Part shown: positions 45,713 through 57,953 of the stretch, in pieces
How the letters are laid out: every line of letters starts with the position of its first letter
Numbering within the stretch: position 1 is the stretch's first letter
Assembly (NCBI GenBank): GCA_017591395.1
Contig: WEDG01000308.1
Location: forward strand, 62,001-126,000
Length of the DNA stretch: 64,000 bases
Direction of reading: 5' to 3'
Origin: Schistocephalus solidus
Lineage: Eukaryota; Platyhelminthes; Cestoda; Diphyllobothriidea; Diphyllobothriidae
The notes under the pieces: generated by a model
The model's database searches: none
The model's input: the letters and a program-made list of their open reading frames with translations, nothing else
What the model was told of the DNA's origin: nothing
Made by a program: the position numbers and the translations under genes

Positions 45713-45941
45713 AGCACTCTACCTGAAGACGAGATACGAGAAGGCCCCCGAAGATAAGTTCCCTAAGAAGTATCAAACGTCCTGGGACCTCGGTTGGCGC
45801 CTTAGCGATAAAATTCGAACCGATGAATTGAGAATGTCAAAGTACGCACGCCGCTCCATCATTGAAGCCACCTTCTTCTCACGTAATGGCATGCCAAAGG
45901 CCGAAACGTACGAGTCAGGCAGCCGAGTCTGGTTCAGATGA
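45713..45941 (+). CDS. Unknown two-exon gene family, copy B, exon 2
   Basis: Acceptor TCCTCTAACTAG ends at 45712. Phase 2 gives R-A-LYLKTRYEKAPEDKFP, then SWDLGWRLSDKIRTDELRMS, RRSIIEATFFSRNGMP and the stop TGA at 45939-45941. The conserved core WDLGWRL is shared by all three copies. The intron (45027-45712) is 686 bases. An overlapping frame, 45862-46062, is a shadow. No close AATAAA was seen. Confidence 0.78.
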
Positions 45942-47379
45942 TCATGAATTTGTGGGACCTTCCCAGGACTCGGGAGAGAGAGAGGCTGCAGATGGGACCC
46001 TAAGAAAATTCAACAACCATGGGAAGTCCTTCAAACGGACGGAGGTTTTGGACTCCTTGTAGACTGAAGAACGTCGTCTTTTTTCGAGAGTAAAGGAAAG
46101 TGATAGCGAAGAGACTTTCCACCGCTGACTTACTGCATGTTACTGTAGAACTACGGCATGTAAAATAGTAAACCTATCCTTATATGTGCTATCTGCCTTT
46201 GAGTTGCCTGTTCGCACGCGGCGCCTTGATTTACACTCAGCGGCACAGGCGCGTGTCTGCATTCTAAGACTTTAACAGGGCATACCTGCATTTCTAATCC
46301 ACCCAAACTCTCTAATTTTGCTATCTTTTGATGGTTTTCTTATTGGTTTATGCTAGGAATTTCCGTATACCTGATGTAGAAGGCCTTACTTTGGGTAGTT
46401 TTTTGTAAGCAGTGATCAGCAACAGCTGCCCTGGCGAGCTCGGCCGCTGTCTTTTCCACCGAAAACACCGAATATCGGATGTTCGACAACCCCCGGCAAG
46501 CATTGATAAACTTTTCTGTTCAATGTTTTCATCTGACCTCTTAGCCATCTCTAGTTAAACAGTGGCGTCTATTTAAGCGGCCATTCTACTAAGCTTTGGA
46601 AACCAGCACTCTGGGCTGATCAGCATTCATGCGAACAAACCCACATAAGGTTAACTTACAAGGTATAGTTCGCAGTCTCATAAGCACCTGCTCGTTTGCT
46701 GAGCATGCGTAGGGTAGGCCAAAAATACATATTCCACATGAGGTCTTTTATTCTTAGCCGGGCAATGCCGTAACCGCATGGTAGATTTTGCATATAAGCA
46801 GATAAACCAGTCGCTTATTGGGGGCGGGTAAACCCTTTTTATGACTGAGTAGACTATTTCTGACCTCGTACCGACTTTAAAACTCGTGTCTTAGGGGGGC
46901 GTGATGAGTCTACTACAATTATGCAAGAAAGGTTCAAGCGATGAAGGCCGGTTTATCCTTTTAGTGACACAGGGCTCAAGCTGAGTCGAGCAAAATGGGA
47001 AACGGACTGGTGAATGCTCTTGTGACAAAGACCTTTTACCCCTTTCTGTATAATTGGTCTTATGAAGCATGTTATTTTATGTTTCTGCGCTGGAATCTCA
47101 AGTTCCCCAGTCCATACAACGTAAGGAAAAAATGAAATCTGCAGAACAGCATGTCATTGTTATACACAGAGTTACAGAGGTATCAGGGTAACATTAATCG
47201 GGGATCAGGCCTGGAATTAAGTGACACCGGGATGCAGTCCGTGCACTTTGAGCGGCTTCCATCCGCCGAAGGAGGAACATTGTAGTGACCCTACTGTGCT
47301 TTTTTGAACACCTGCTGCAACAGCAGTCGATACGTCTGACTGCGCTGACACACTCTTCAGGCATTCTGTACAGAATATA
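45942..47379. other. No supported gene (about 1.4 kb)
   Basis: This covers the 3' side of paralogue B and sequence up to the deleted LINE copy. No coding motif or known repeat family was found. Confidence 0.4.
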
Positions 47380-49660
47380 CGACAGTTCGACCGTCGTAGT
47401 CCAACGATGTCCACCGTATGCTCCATGGAAGGGTGGAGCAGGGACGGTGACTTGCGCGTGAATTAGTTTTAAGTGATAGTAGCCTTGCGCTGCAGCTACC
47501 GCACTCTCTCCTCCTCCTTCACCTGAGCCCGGTGTCAAGACAGAGTCAAGAAGACCGGAGATGGGAGAGGGCGCAGGAGGCTGGCGCGGCCGGAGCCGCC
47601 CTTGGGCGTGCCACCACACCTGGCTCGGATCCTACGGAATGGGAGTGCCATAAAGGCCATATTAAGAAGGAGCCATTGCAACCTGACTCTCAGTCCGCCA
47701 GTCAGCCACTCCACACAAAACACACAGTCCACTTGAGGGAGCCGGTCAATGGCAGCATCGGAGATGGCTGATGAGCAATTAAGGACATTTCTGAAGTGCT
47801 CGGCCCAGCGCTTCAGAATTTGCGATTTCTCTGTCAGCAGTGTTGTGCCGTCAGAGCTGAGCAGCGGTGCGGACCCCTTAACACACGGGTCGTAGATGGC
47901 CTTGATGGCTTTGAAAAAGTTTTTAATTTCATTGCGGTCCGCATACCCCTGGATTTAATCAGCCTTTCGGATCATCCAGGCATCCGGCATCTCCCGCAGC
48001 CGTTGTTGTACAAGGCGCCGGCATTTGAAAAAGGCTGCTTTGGTGGCGTCAGTCCGAAGGTCCATGTAGGCTTTGTGTAGTCCATTCTTCTCCGCGAGTA
48101 AGTTGCTGATGTCGGCGTCATTGTCGTCAAACCAGTCCTGGTGTCGACGGCGTGCGCGTCCGAGGACATCGAGGGCGGTGGACTGGATGACATTTCGCAG
48201 TTGACACCATCGTGTCTCCACGGTAGCTTTATCATCTGGAGCATGCAGGTCCTCCAGTTTCTCGGTTATTTGGTTGCTGAAATCAAAACAGTGAGCAGGC
48301 AAATTTAATACAAGAGTATTTAACTGACATGGCGGCCTCTTACCTTGGGGCCTTCGCCGGGGTTGTAGTCGGAGCCTCATCTGGGAGATGACGAGGCGGT
48401 GATCTGTCCAACTATCGGCATCGCGGATCGCCTTGGTTACCAGCACGTCCTGTCGATCTCGCCTCCGGACGAGAACAAAGTCCAGTAGATGCCAGCGCCG
48501 CGACCGAGGGTGCATTCACGTGGCCTTCTCCCGCATCGGAAGGCGGAAGAAGGTGTTGGTCAACAGGAGACGGTGTTCCGCACACGTGCGCAGAAGAAGG
48601 AGGCCGTTATCGTTACAGCTACCGAGACCGTGGGGACCCAGCACTCCCCGCCAGGCAGCGTGGTCCGTCCCGACGCGGGCATTGAAGTCACCAAGGACAA
48701 TTAACTTGTCCTCTTTCGGCACAGTCGCCAGCAAGGCGTGCAGGTCCTCGTAGATTTTGTCCTTCGCCGCATCAAAGCTCGTCATTGGGGGAGCGTAGGT
48801 GCTGATGATGGTGGCGAACTGGTCTCCCCGAAGAGGCAGGCGGAGGCTCATCAGGCGATCATTGATACCCTGCGGCAGACAGGGCAAACGTCCCACGATG
48901 TCGTTCCGGATGGCAAAGGCAACACCAGCGTCGCGTCGCTCTGCCTTTGGCGGCCTCTCCAGAAGAAAGTGTAGCCGGCCCCCACCTCCTCCAGCTGACC
49001 CTGCTCAGAGAATCGGGTCTCGCTGAGAGCAGCAATGTCCACCTTGTAGCGCGCCAGTTCCCGAGCGACTAGCGCCGTCCTCCGTTCCGGCCGGTTGCTC
49101 CTAGGATTGTCTAAAAGGGAAAGAACATTCCAGGCTGCTAGTGTGAGCGGACTCACCCGAGCAGCCTGGAGAGTATGGCGAGGGGGATTGGGACGGGGGT
49201 ATTGTTGTTGGTTTGAGTTTTACGACCGCGTAGTTTGTGATCTACGAGCCGCGGCCGGCTGCAGAAAACGTGAGACCCAGCATTTTTTAGGGCACATTTT
49301 CTAGCCCCTTCCTCCGCGAGGAGGCAAGCAGTGCTATCCCTAAATAGGGCTGCTTGGACATCCCAGACGGCTGCCGAACTCCACTATGGGTCACGGATTT
49401 GTTTTAGTGGGAGAACGACCCGAGTTAGTCTGGGCCGCCTACGGTGTTGCTGTCGCCCCCACCGTTGGACTTTTTGAGAGGGGGAGGTGGGAAGTTCGGG
49501 GAGTCAGACATACCGGTGTGGAGGCACACACAACACCGGAGACCCTCACCTGGTTTAGCCCGCCGGTTTTGACGGTTGCCCGGGGTGTGGCCGCTGGGCA
49601 GAACCCAACTTCGAGGAACCACAGGTGAGAGTTGGGTACAAGTTAGAGGCGGCCACAGGA
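47380..49660 (-). mobile_element. LINE copy 3, internally deleted (no RT, no fingers)
   Basis: On the minus strand the 5' region and endonuclease (49660-47730) match copy 1 closely. At about 47726 the sequence jumps straight into the 3' tail (47725-47380). The junction joins the position equal to about 4482 of copy 1 (GTCCACTTGAGGGA) to CACACAAAACACACA of the tail. Everything between is missing: RT, zinc fingers and part of the tail, about 3 kb or more. The 5' side extends beyond copy 1 (beyond 49540), so the copy 1 5' end may be slightly truncated. The 3' end carries the shared inverted repeat (GACAGTTCGACCGTCG near 47381). Such deleted forms can only move by borrowing enzymes. Confidence 0.82.
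47955..49156 (-). pseudogene. LINE copy 3 endonuclease domain (broken)
   Basis: Three minus-strand frames cover the domain. 49156-48851 reads SPLTLAAWNVLSLLDNP and [14 protein letters not shown]. 48896-48516 reads [17 protein letters not shown] and [14 protein letters not shown]. 48515-47955 reads [16 protein letters not shown] and [13 protein letters not shown]. There is a frame change near 48960 and a TGA at about 48516-48518 where copy 1 has TGG (Trp). All endonuclease signature motifs can be read, but not in one frame. Lesions differ from those of copy 1, so the two copies decayed separately. The linker ([17 protein letters not shown], in the frame that follows) is better preserved here than in copy 1. 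Confidence 0.78.
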
Positions 49661-52112
49661 GCATTCACCACCTGTACGAGATAAATGAAGCGACCAAATG
49701 CTATCTGTGTGGTGCTGCCCCTATCTAGTACCCCTACACCCCTGTCCATAATATACGCATCCCAACACTGGCATCTATTCCCTCCTTATAATCGGAACCA
49801 GGTCTTGGGGTCGTAACGGTTGGAGTCTGCTCATAACTTCAGCTGCTGCAGCAAGTTCAATCGATCATATGCAGGATGGGACGAGAGTAACTGTTAATTG
49901 AGCCTCAGCTCTGTCCCTTTGTGGGTGACCCAAAGGGATGGAAGGCCTTATTATCGCTTCCCTCGCTTTCTGTCATTTACAGGTTTGTGCATTCCTTTTA
50001 TCAAAGCCTTTCTCTCAGTCGCCACTTAGCACCATCTCACCGTCCGCCTTTCACACCAGAGGCTATTTCCCGCCATAAAATTAAATAGCCTTCTTTCTAT
50101 CTACCTTTCCTCTGGCTCCCACACAACTTCCAGATTTACCACCCCCACCTTAAGTATGCTTCTTTTAAATAATACTGTTCTATGGAAGCATAGAGTAAAA
50201 CGAATGAGCCGAAGAAGGTTTGCTCTAGGGAATAATTCTGGTCATCTGTGCCTTAGTCAGTAAATTCCCAATAAATCAGGTTTAATGCTAAATGCAATAA
50301 TCTTACTACCTTGTCTCGATACTGTCTCGATCCCCTTGTGATAGGTGAGAGATGGGATCTAAGAGCCTTGCTCACACCAAGACCGACTCCCGTAGAAAAT
50401 ACGGCAAATTCGGAGTGGCATTTGGGAGAACTTAGCAGGAGAAACAGGTCATAGTCTCAACAATCAGGTGTGGCTTAAGGAAGCTGTGATATGCACGAGT
50501 GTGTGTTCACGAACATGCTACCCGAGATTTCGCCAGCGGGTCGCCTTTCAATTGCATTGTACCAAAAGAGGCCACATTAACGCGTGGAATACGTTGGATA
50601 TTTTTTGCCGAGTCGTATTGCATAGAGCTCTGAGGAAGCTGCGAAGAAGTTGGTACTTTGGAAGTCCGTTAAACCACTTCTGTAGGATGTCGAGACGCTG
50701 CTAAAACTAGTCTATTGATCGCATGCACAAAAACGAGAAAAACCATAAAAAATCGGCCATCAGTATGTATTCTCCCCTTACTTTTAGGCAGTGGAAACCG
50801 CACTGCCAATAACTCTGGGGGGGGCGTTGGAAAACCCAGGAAGATCTTCTCACATCAATCACATCCGACGAACAAACCCTACAAACTTTGGCATTTTAGG
50901 TCAGCCGGAGTGAGAGTCCTTAGTCTCGGAGTCCACGCCCCTCTCTTTGGACGGATGTCCTCACGCATCTGTTAACCTCATGCACCTGAAGCAGACTTGG
51001 AACAGTTTTAGTGAACTCATTAAAGCATGTAATGTGCACTCTACGATGACAAATGTAATTTTCCTTCTGTATACTGTTTTGCACCCAGTCATGATAAAGT
51101 AGAACAAGTTACTATTACTACGGCCTAGGGATCCGTTTCAGTTTCAAGCGTTCCTCTGAAAAAAAAGAGAACGGAGGTCAGAATGGTTTTTCGATAGAGG
51201 CCAAGAGGCGAGTTACAGGAAATAGTCGCTCTTTTTTCCAGTGATCGTTAAAACGTACGTCTCAGTGGGGGGTGGGGGTGGGGGGTTATTGTTCTGCCAC
51301 TAGCTACGTCCTGAATGTGGGTAACTATCTCGAGGGCGCAACATACAGTAGACCAAAATTGTCTGCTGATTCATACACGCAGATTGAGCCATGAACGTGT
51401 AAGTTCGGTCATTGAGCAGTTATGCAGGGCATGGAAACTTATGCCCTGCACCCTGCATTAAATATAATTCACATAAGCATTTATTTGGCTACGTTTTAGT
51501 TATTCTTTCCAGCTTTTATTCGTATTTTGCCTTCCAGGGCGTGTTGAGTCAACAGTCCGTTCTTATGCATCCTCATAAAGGTCTAGTGCCACGGATATTT
51601 AATCGTTTTTTTTTACCTCGAGGCAGACCTGGGTGCAAGGGACAATTGACATAAACTCTTTTATCCTATTGACATACGGCAGTGCTCTTTTGGGCTTATT
51701 CCCCTTGATTAACCAATCCTTAGCAGGGCTGCTACCTAGGCTCAGCAGCATAAACGTGCGCACATACTCAAAGCATAAATGCGCCCTTTCAGAAACGAAG
51801 GTCCTAAATGAATCACCGTCCGAAATTATCTGTCACTGCATCAGTCGAATCGAATCTCAATTGGCAGCCGCTGTGCTGTCATGTTTGGACCAAGTTCAAC
51901 CTGTCGGTTCGTGACTCCTACCACCCACTGGGTAGTTATTTGATTTGTGAAGTTCGGTACGTACCTAGTCCTGCCCACTATCCGATTACGCATTTTGCCG
52001 GCAAAAGTCTTTTCAGACGTCAGGACCATTTGAAAGGCGGATCAATAATCGCAGGAGTTTGGTGCACGCGAGACGCTTGCGACAGCTAGACATCCCCCTC
52101 CATAGTCATTTA
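49661..52112. other. No supported gene (about 2.4 kb); G-rich run at 51267-51285
   Basis: Frames such as 50468-50704 and 51808-52089 have no motif. A G-rich string (six Gs, T, five Gs, T, six Gs) at 51267-51285 could form a G-quadruplex on the plus strand. Upstream control sequence for paralogue C is expected near 52000 but is not identified. Confidence 0.4.
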
Positions 52113-52489
52113 ATGGCGAAGAGCACGACTCAGGACTTTAGTGCGAACGAATGCCTCAAAGACGCCATCCGTAAGGAGCAGAATGCTGCAGTGGCGTTTT
52201 ACCTGAAACATAAGGACACGCTGTTGTCCGAGAACTCGCTCGGCACAGCTTTCGCCGCATTCAGGCGCAAACTCGCCAAACAGACAATAAGAAATGCATT
52301 TTGTGAAGAAGTCCTAAAGAATGTCGAAGAACGACGGCGAATTCAAGCGGAGGAGGAAGAGCAGAAAAAGCTTAGTCTAGAGGAGGACTGCCTTCAAGTG
52401 GACGGCGTGAACGATCTCGATATGTATCCGGCCTCGCCGAGGACACGGGCCTTTCTCTACAACGGTGTTTCACAGAACGGAGAAGGCAG
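52113..52489 (+). CDS. Unknown two-exon gene family, copy C, exon 1
   Basis: I chose ATG 52113 (MAKSTTQDFSANECLKDAIR) because the protein then starts like copies A and B. The frame is open further up to 52059, but that part is not similar. The exon holds CLKDAIRKEQNAAVAFYLKH, a charged helix (ILQ/EEDC type, RRRIQAEEEEQKKLSLEE) and DMYPASPRTRAFLYNGVS, and ends at 52489 before GTCAGG, a weak donor, in phase 2 like the others. It joins exon 2 without a frame problem and gives about 200 residues. The Arg of RPASP is Tyr here. Function is unknown. Confidence 0.75.
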
Positions 52490-54136
52490 GTCAGGCTTTG
52501 CCGAATTTCACATGCCTATGCTCTGAAACTAATTGGCCTTTTACCGTGAACATGAGTCCATGGGGACTGCGGGGAAAAGGACATCTTTAAGTAACGGTGT
52601 TGAAGAAAGTCAGGTATAAACTGATAGATGTTGAGCCTGGAAGCACATATATGTTTGCGTGCGATGAGAAGTCTAATAGGCTGTACCATTTTGTCATTTT
52701 AGGGCATCGCAAACTTTTAAGCTTGCTTTCATAAATCAAGGCTCACGAGCTGGCGCGACATCTGTTTTTCGGAGTGCATTATTTTGTTACACAAGTAGCG
52801 CATCTAGTTCATGGGAGTGCCATGCCGCTTGGAACCCCTTTCCGTAATAAAGGTGTCCTTGCACCAACTTCCATGCAGAGTACCTGTCCCCATGTGCTAC
52901 CCAGTCTGTAATTTTTTTCCAAAAAACCACGTTAAAAAAAAAAACATGCTTGTTACCTATGGAAGCTTACATTCCTTTAAACTTTTGTGCGTATTCGAGT
53001 ATCAAACTTAAGAGTCTTATTAAATTACTCACTCTATGCATATTCTGCACGAGGAAGATGCTATCGAAGGACAGGCGATCAGTTAGCCGTTTCTAATATT
53101 CTTAAATGTCACTTGCTTCGGCAGATATCCGCTGCACGTAAGAAGGCAAGAGGGTCAATGCTAAGTTAGTCTGCTTCATTTAAACAGTTCAAGTTCGCAG
53201 TTCCATGATGGCCGCATCTTTTAGTCCTTAACTGGCAACACCTGCTCCATTGGTAACAGAAATCCCCGCCAACCACCTGCAAGGAAGTCATCCATTTTGG
53301 CTATTGCTCCAAAAAAATCGAAAGGGGACATGATTTAACAAAGGAAGGTGCTGAATATACCAGTAACAGTTGTGTTTATGACTGATCTAGCCGACCTTTA
53401 GTATGCTATGGATGGGGTCCATACAGGCGTAGCGATAAGCGACAGCGGCTCCGGAGGGTTCGACCTTCGTCTCTTCTACATTGACGTGGATGAACTGCCG
53501 AGAGTTGACGAAACACCTCCATATCAAGGCGGACTGCGCCATGCTCGGCCTTCAGTTAACCCTTTCGTTGCTCTTTTAGGTAGGCAGCAGTATCGAATAA
53601 AGGGCAGCCGAATTGAGCTCATGGAACAAGCCGTTTATCTTCGCGTTATTAAGATATCCCCACATTTTGCCGCCGTAAGTGTGGATTATCTCATTCTAGG
53701 CGAGCTCAGTGAACTTCGTTAAAAGCCTATTCTCGAGCAGTGGTGGCTTAAGAATTCCAGATACCGCTCGTATTTCCTGCACATAGCCTAATATGCACAT
53801 CCACTGAGGGGTATTGCTCGAGTCGATGCCTTGTACACTGACCATCAGAACGCTGTGATTACTTTGCTACATAAAGTTTTCACTCAGAGCGATATTATTA
53901 AATTTTTGATGGCAACTCCAGGACTGACGGATTTCTCTACGACTGAGGATCTACGGTACCACTTACCTTGGTGTTTCATCTCACAGTCAGTGAAGGAATA
54001 AAAAAATAATCAGCCGGTCCTGGGCCGCTATACATGTATTTGTAAAAATTATGTCCGCTTTAGTACCCTCGATCTGCTAACAAGCCCACATTTACTGCCT
54101 CAGGACATATAAACTTATGCGGATTTACTCTTTCAG
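52490..54136 (+). other. Intron of paralogue C
   Basis: At 1647 bases this is the longest of the three family introns (371 in A, 686 in B). It contains short open frames on the same strand, the best being 53408-53722, without recognised motif. It also holds an A-rich run at 52934-52944. Insertion of a now unrecognisable repeat could explain the extra length. Confidence 0.55.
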
Positions 54137-54362
54137 GGCGAAATACCTCCTGGAAAGATACAAAAAGGCACCAGAAGAGAAGTTTCCTGCACGGTATCCT
54201 GTCTCCTGGGATCTCGGATGGCGGCTTGGCGACACAGTCAAGCCCCATGATGTCAAAAAATCCCCGTTTGCACGCGTTACAGTTGTGGAGGGTGCATTCT
54301 ACTCCAGAAATGGAGTTTTCTTTCCCGATGACGAAGACTCAAGGAAAAAGTTGTTTAGATAG
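54137..54362 (+). CDS. Unknown two-exon gene family, copy C, exon 2
   Basis: Acceptor TTACTCTTTCAG ends at 54136. Phase 2 gives R-A-KYLLERYKKAPEEKFP, then SWDLGWRLGDTVKPHDVKKS, TVVEGAFYSRNGVFF and the stop TAG ending at 54362. WDLGWRL and the SRNG block match copy B. The C-terminal tail (DDEDSRKKLFR) differs among copies. AATAAA follows 46 bases after the stop. Confidence 0.78.
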
Positions 54363-54407
54363 CCTAGCCATCTCTTCTTAGGTCAACTTTTTCACCATAT
54401 GGAAGTT

Positions 54408-54413
54408 AATAAA
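54408..54413 (+). terminator. Candidate polyadenylation signal of paralogue C
   Basis: AATAAA lies 46 bases after the stop codon of copy C, a normal distance for a short 3' untranslated region. No downstream element was assessed. Confidence 0.5.
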
Positions 54414-54419
54414 ATTCAT

Positions 54420-57035
54420 TTCTACGCAAGCAACTTGTGATGCGGAAGTTTACATGGGATGGGAGCTGATTCCCTGGGATGAATATTCTGCCCTGATGCG
54501 GCTGAACCTTAGCTTCCGACAAAGAATAAGAGTTTAAACTGAAAGTTTCAAGGGCAACACATGCTTGTGTGATCCTAACGAACTCCATGGCTAGGGTTAG
54601 GTTTTGGCTTAGGGTTAGAGCTAGTTTGGCGTTTAGGTAGGCGTGAAATACGGCCTAATTCAGAGCGAGGAAACCCGTTTACTTCACCGATGAGGGTGGG
54701 CACATAAATTCCTTTTCGATGCCAATGCGTTAACGCCCTTCTCCGTCCCTTAAACTGCCCTACCCACATCGCCGCCGTTCCCGTACTGCACGCCCACCTA
54801 TCGACTAGGTTTCTTTAGGCGAGGGGGGGGGCTTCGTACAAGCATTCCTTGCCGGTCAGAAGGGTGAATGGTGAGATGGACGTAAGTGATGCTCCTACAG
54901 TCAGACTTCAGTTCCTTAATCAGTGGACGGTGAAATAGCAACCAAACGACTACTTTTAACCCCAAAACACAAATTAATTCGCAGGAGTTACAGCAGCTTG
55001 CTGAAGTAAGTATGGTGATCCAGGTACACTAGCCACCTCTTGTTACCAGTCGTTTGGTCCTTCTGCTTCAGCAAGTGTCGTCCTGCTAGGTTTATCCATC
55101 GCTCTGGCGATTTCAGGGCAGGCAGACAATCGTAGTAGGCAGTGATAGCACTACAACTAATCCGAGCCAACCACGTTGAAACTTCAAATAGACGGTAAAA
55201 TCGAGAAATGGTAATTCGGCGTTCTCGCTGGATACACACAACCTCTAGTAACCTCGTGTTTCATCTATGTTTCGACAGCAAAATTAGCTCAGCTAGTTAA
55301 CCGCTTTATGCTGGCTAGGTCAGGCTATCCACTTGCCCATCTGCTGACTGTATTTTGCGAATCCAGTGGGGCTGCGGCTGTGACTTTCTCGAAGGTTTAG
55401 AGCCCACTATTGGCTCAGAACGTTATATATCATGCCAGCTAAAAATTTCCCTCTGACCTACAAGACTGCTTTTTTATGGCAGAGTTGGTACTGGGACTCA
55501 TCGCTAGGTATCCAAATTTTCACAGGACAGCATAGGTTAGAGCGTAGACGAGCACTCCTCTGACAACCACGGATCTGGATGCGTCTTCTAGGACAGCAGA
55601 ATTCCTGGACATTTCCTCGTTCACAAAACACCGCAAATAACTGCCGTTCTACCTATTCCATCTGATATTCTATAGTGATACGTCGGCTTTTTCCTGCAGA
55701 ACACTAAATCCACCGATATCGAGGTCTTCGGCAATCGATTGCTTTCCTTGTACATCGGAATCCGTCGTTTTTGCAATTAAGTGTCCATTTTTGTTCGCAC
55801 CCTTGTGCTGTATTTACCTACATGTTTGACCCTCTGGTTCCCGGTCAGCATTCTGGATAAGGGAAACCGATAACATGGCCTCCAGCAGAAGTTTCTGGTT
55901 TTCATAAGCGTCCAACCAAATTCACCATCGGCATCCGAATCCCGATCGTCCACTTCAGAGTCTCCATGTCGAGGGCATAGCCTCTACACAAGCGAAAATG
56001 TTAGTTCCAAGACGCCGTTGGGGAAAAAGGGAAAGGAATCGTTTATGTGCCTCATCCTTCCACTGACATGACAGATGAATGGGAACGCCCGTAATGCAGA
56101 TTCTAGGAAAATGAGGATTAGGGTAAGGTCCAGATCAGGGTCAAGCTAAAAGATTTGGGTAAGGGTAAGGACAGGGACACGAAATAGGTATTTTCCTGAA
56201 ATTTAGCGCAATGTCACCTGTATTACGGAGGGCTTTCCTATAGCCCTGCCCTCCCGGGCGTGGAGGGTCATAATAGAAAAAAAAAGGAATCGGTCGCCCG
56301 AAGAAGGATTTTGTTCGCCGGAAATTTTGGATTCTCTCTCGAACCCAATGTTGCAATAGCGAACAGTGTGCACAGCTTAACATAATTATAATGAATTCAC
56401 TGCCAATCAGTTGGTATCCCAACCCTCTACCCCTTGAGTCAGTGAAACTCAGGTCCTTTTGCCTGGACCAAGCCTTTGTGGTACACATTGACGGGTTTTT
56501 GGCCTTATCAGTCATTGTGCTGAACCCCGTCTCCATTCTGCTCGACCCTGTCTTGACACGGGTTTCAGGTGCGGGGCCCACATAGTGGACATTGATGCTC
56601 GCGACTTTTGAACTGTTATACTGCACTTGCGACTGCTACCATTTTTGGAGAAGCAAAATCTGGAGATGGCTTATACTGGTTCCAATTCCGCGGTATTTTG
56701 TATATTCAGTGAGGGATCTCATTGCGGAAGTCGGCGTCCTGTAACCCCTGTGTACTTTTTTTCAATTTTTTTTGATGAAGTTTACCTATCGCCTTAGTGA
56801 ACAGTCTCTTGACGCCGTGCAAGCGGCCACATTGGTTGATATTCCCTTACATCTCCCCTATGAGTAGCCGTCTTTAACCAATCACCCTCGCTATTTCTTC
56901 ACACAATTCCTGTTCGACTTATGTCGACTTGTTCCGGCACTGAGGAGTAGGTTCATTATGACTTTTTCTGCCCAATTAATATCTAGTTTTTTCTAACTGC
57001 ACCATACTGCAAAACTATCGCCGTCCACTGCGCGC
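54420..57035. other. No supported gene; telomere-like scraps and a partial inverted-repeat element
   Basis: At 54590-54660, GGCTAGGGTTAGG-type words suggest a remnant of the telomere-like core of the inverted-repeat family. At 56083-56240 TTAGGGTAAGG words are followed by GGACAGGGACACG and CCTGAAATTTAGCGCAATGTC, which match the right-hand part of the elements at 36696 and 41439: a truncated copy. Remaining frames, including 56141-56626 minus, overlap this repeat and are not supported. Confidence 0.5.
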
Positions 57036-57175
57036 TTGCTGACTCACGAGGTCTATCTGCACACCACTTTAAACCGACGCCCTGGAGAATCGATCGGCAC
57101 GGAAAACCGACGTGGTGCACTGAAAACGCAAGAAGCGGAGACTTCCGGCCAGGTGGTTACTCGTGGGCATTCAAA

Positions 57176-57953
57176 ATGGGCTCACATCCTTCGCACGAGC
57201 CTCCAGCAACAAACCATGAGACGCGCAATGAAGCTGCGAGACCTTCAAGGGGAAACCACTGCGAAAGAAAAGACGTAAACGGTGCGAAGATAGAACAGTG
57301 GCAAATCAGTAATAGGCTTCCTGACTCTTTCCCTCGCCAAGTACACGGACGGTCAAACCTCGAGGGTTCCAGAAATGAGGACTTTATCAAAATAATTTCC
57401 TGCAACAACTCGGCAACTCACTTTAATGAAAACCGGCTGGTTCTCCCACGTCTGTTGACCCCAAAGTCCAGGAGATCGACCTCACAGGATGTCTGCAAAT
57501 CTACCCCAAAGACTGCGGAGCCGAGTTGCGTTTCAAGGTCAACGCAAATTACAACAGAAGAACCTAAGCGGTCTCTCGCTTATCCCATGCAAATGGCGGC
57601 GTGCACACTGCCTCAGCAGGCCGTATACTGTCCCTCCCCCCCTTGCAAAAGAAGTCCAAAAAACACTCGTCGTTTCAGCTCTGCGGCTACGAACCACTAT
57701 GACAGATACAGCACGGCTGACCGTGGACACTGTTGCGCTCTGTGCTTTCACCAATTTCCCTGTGACCCGTATTTCCGAAGATGCTCGTCATTACATGCAG
57801 TTTGTTCAGATCAACTACTTGGAGAGACCACGAAAATTATTCGTGATTATTCATCAGGGCCACGCCACATCGTTCATCAAAGAAATTGTTGCGTCCATGG
57901 AAACCACCGGCCGGAAAGTATTAATTGGGGCTGTCCCGAACATTCTTACTTAA
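57176..57953 (+). CDS. Candidate gene region, open in two frames; product unknown
   Basis: Two same-strand frames are open over most of this stretch. One runs 57176-58117 (313 codons), rich in Ser, Thr, Pro and Cys. The other runs 57489-57953 (154 codons) and ends VQINYLERPRKLFVIIHQGH, ATSFIKEIVASMETTGRKVL, which looks the more protein-like in its second half. A single protein that uses the first frame early and the second late, through an unseen intron or a one-base slip, is plausible. AATAAA occurs at 58218-58223. I recognise no domain. Long stop-free runs can also be chance in low-AT sequence. Confidence 0.35.

Noticed and set aside
45862..46062. 66-codon frame over paralogue B exon 2
   Set aside because: It overlaps the conserved exon in a different register and matches neither sister copy.
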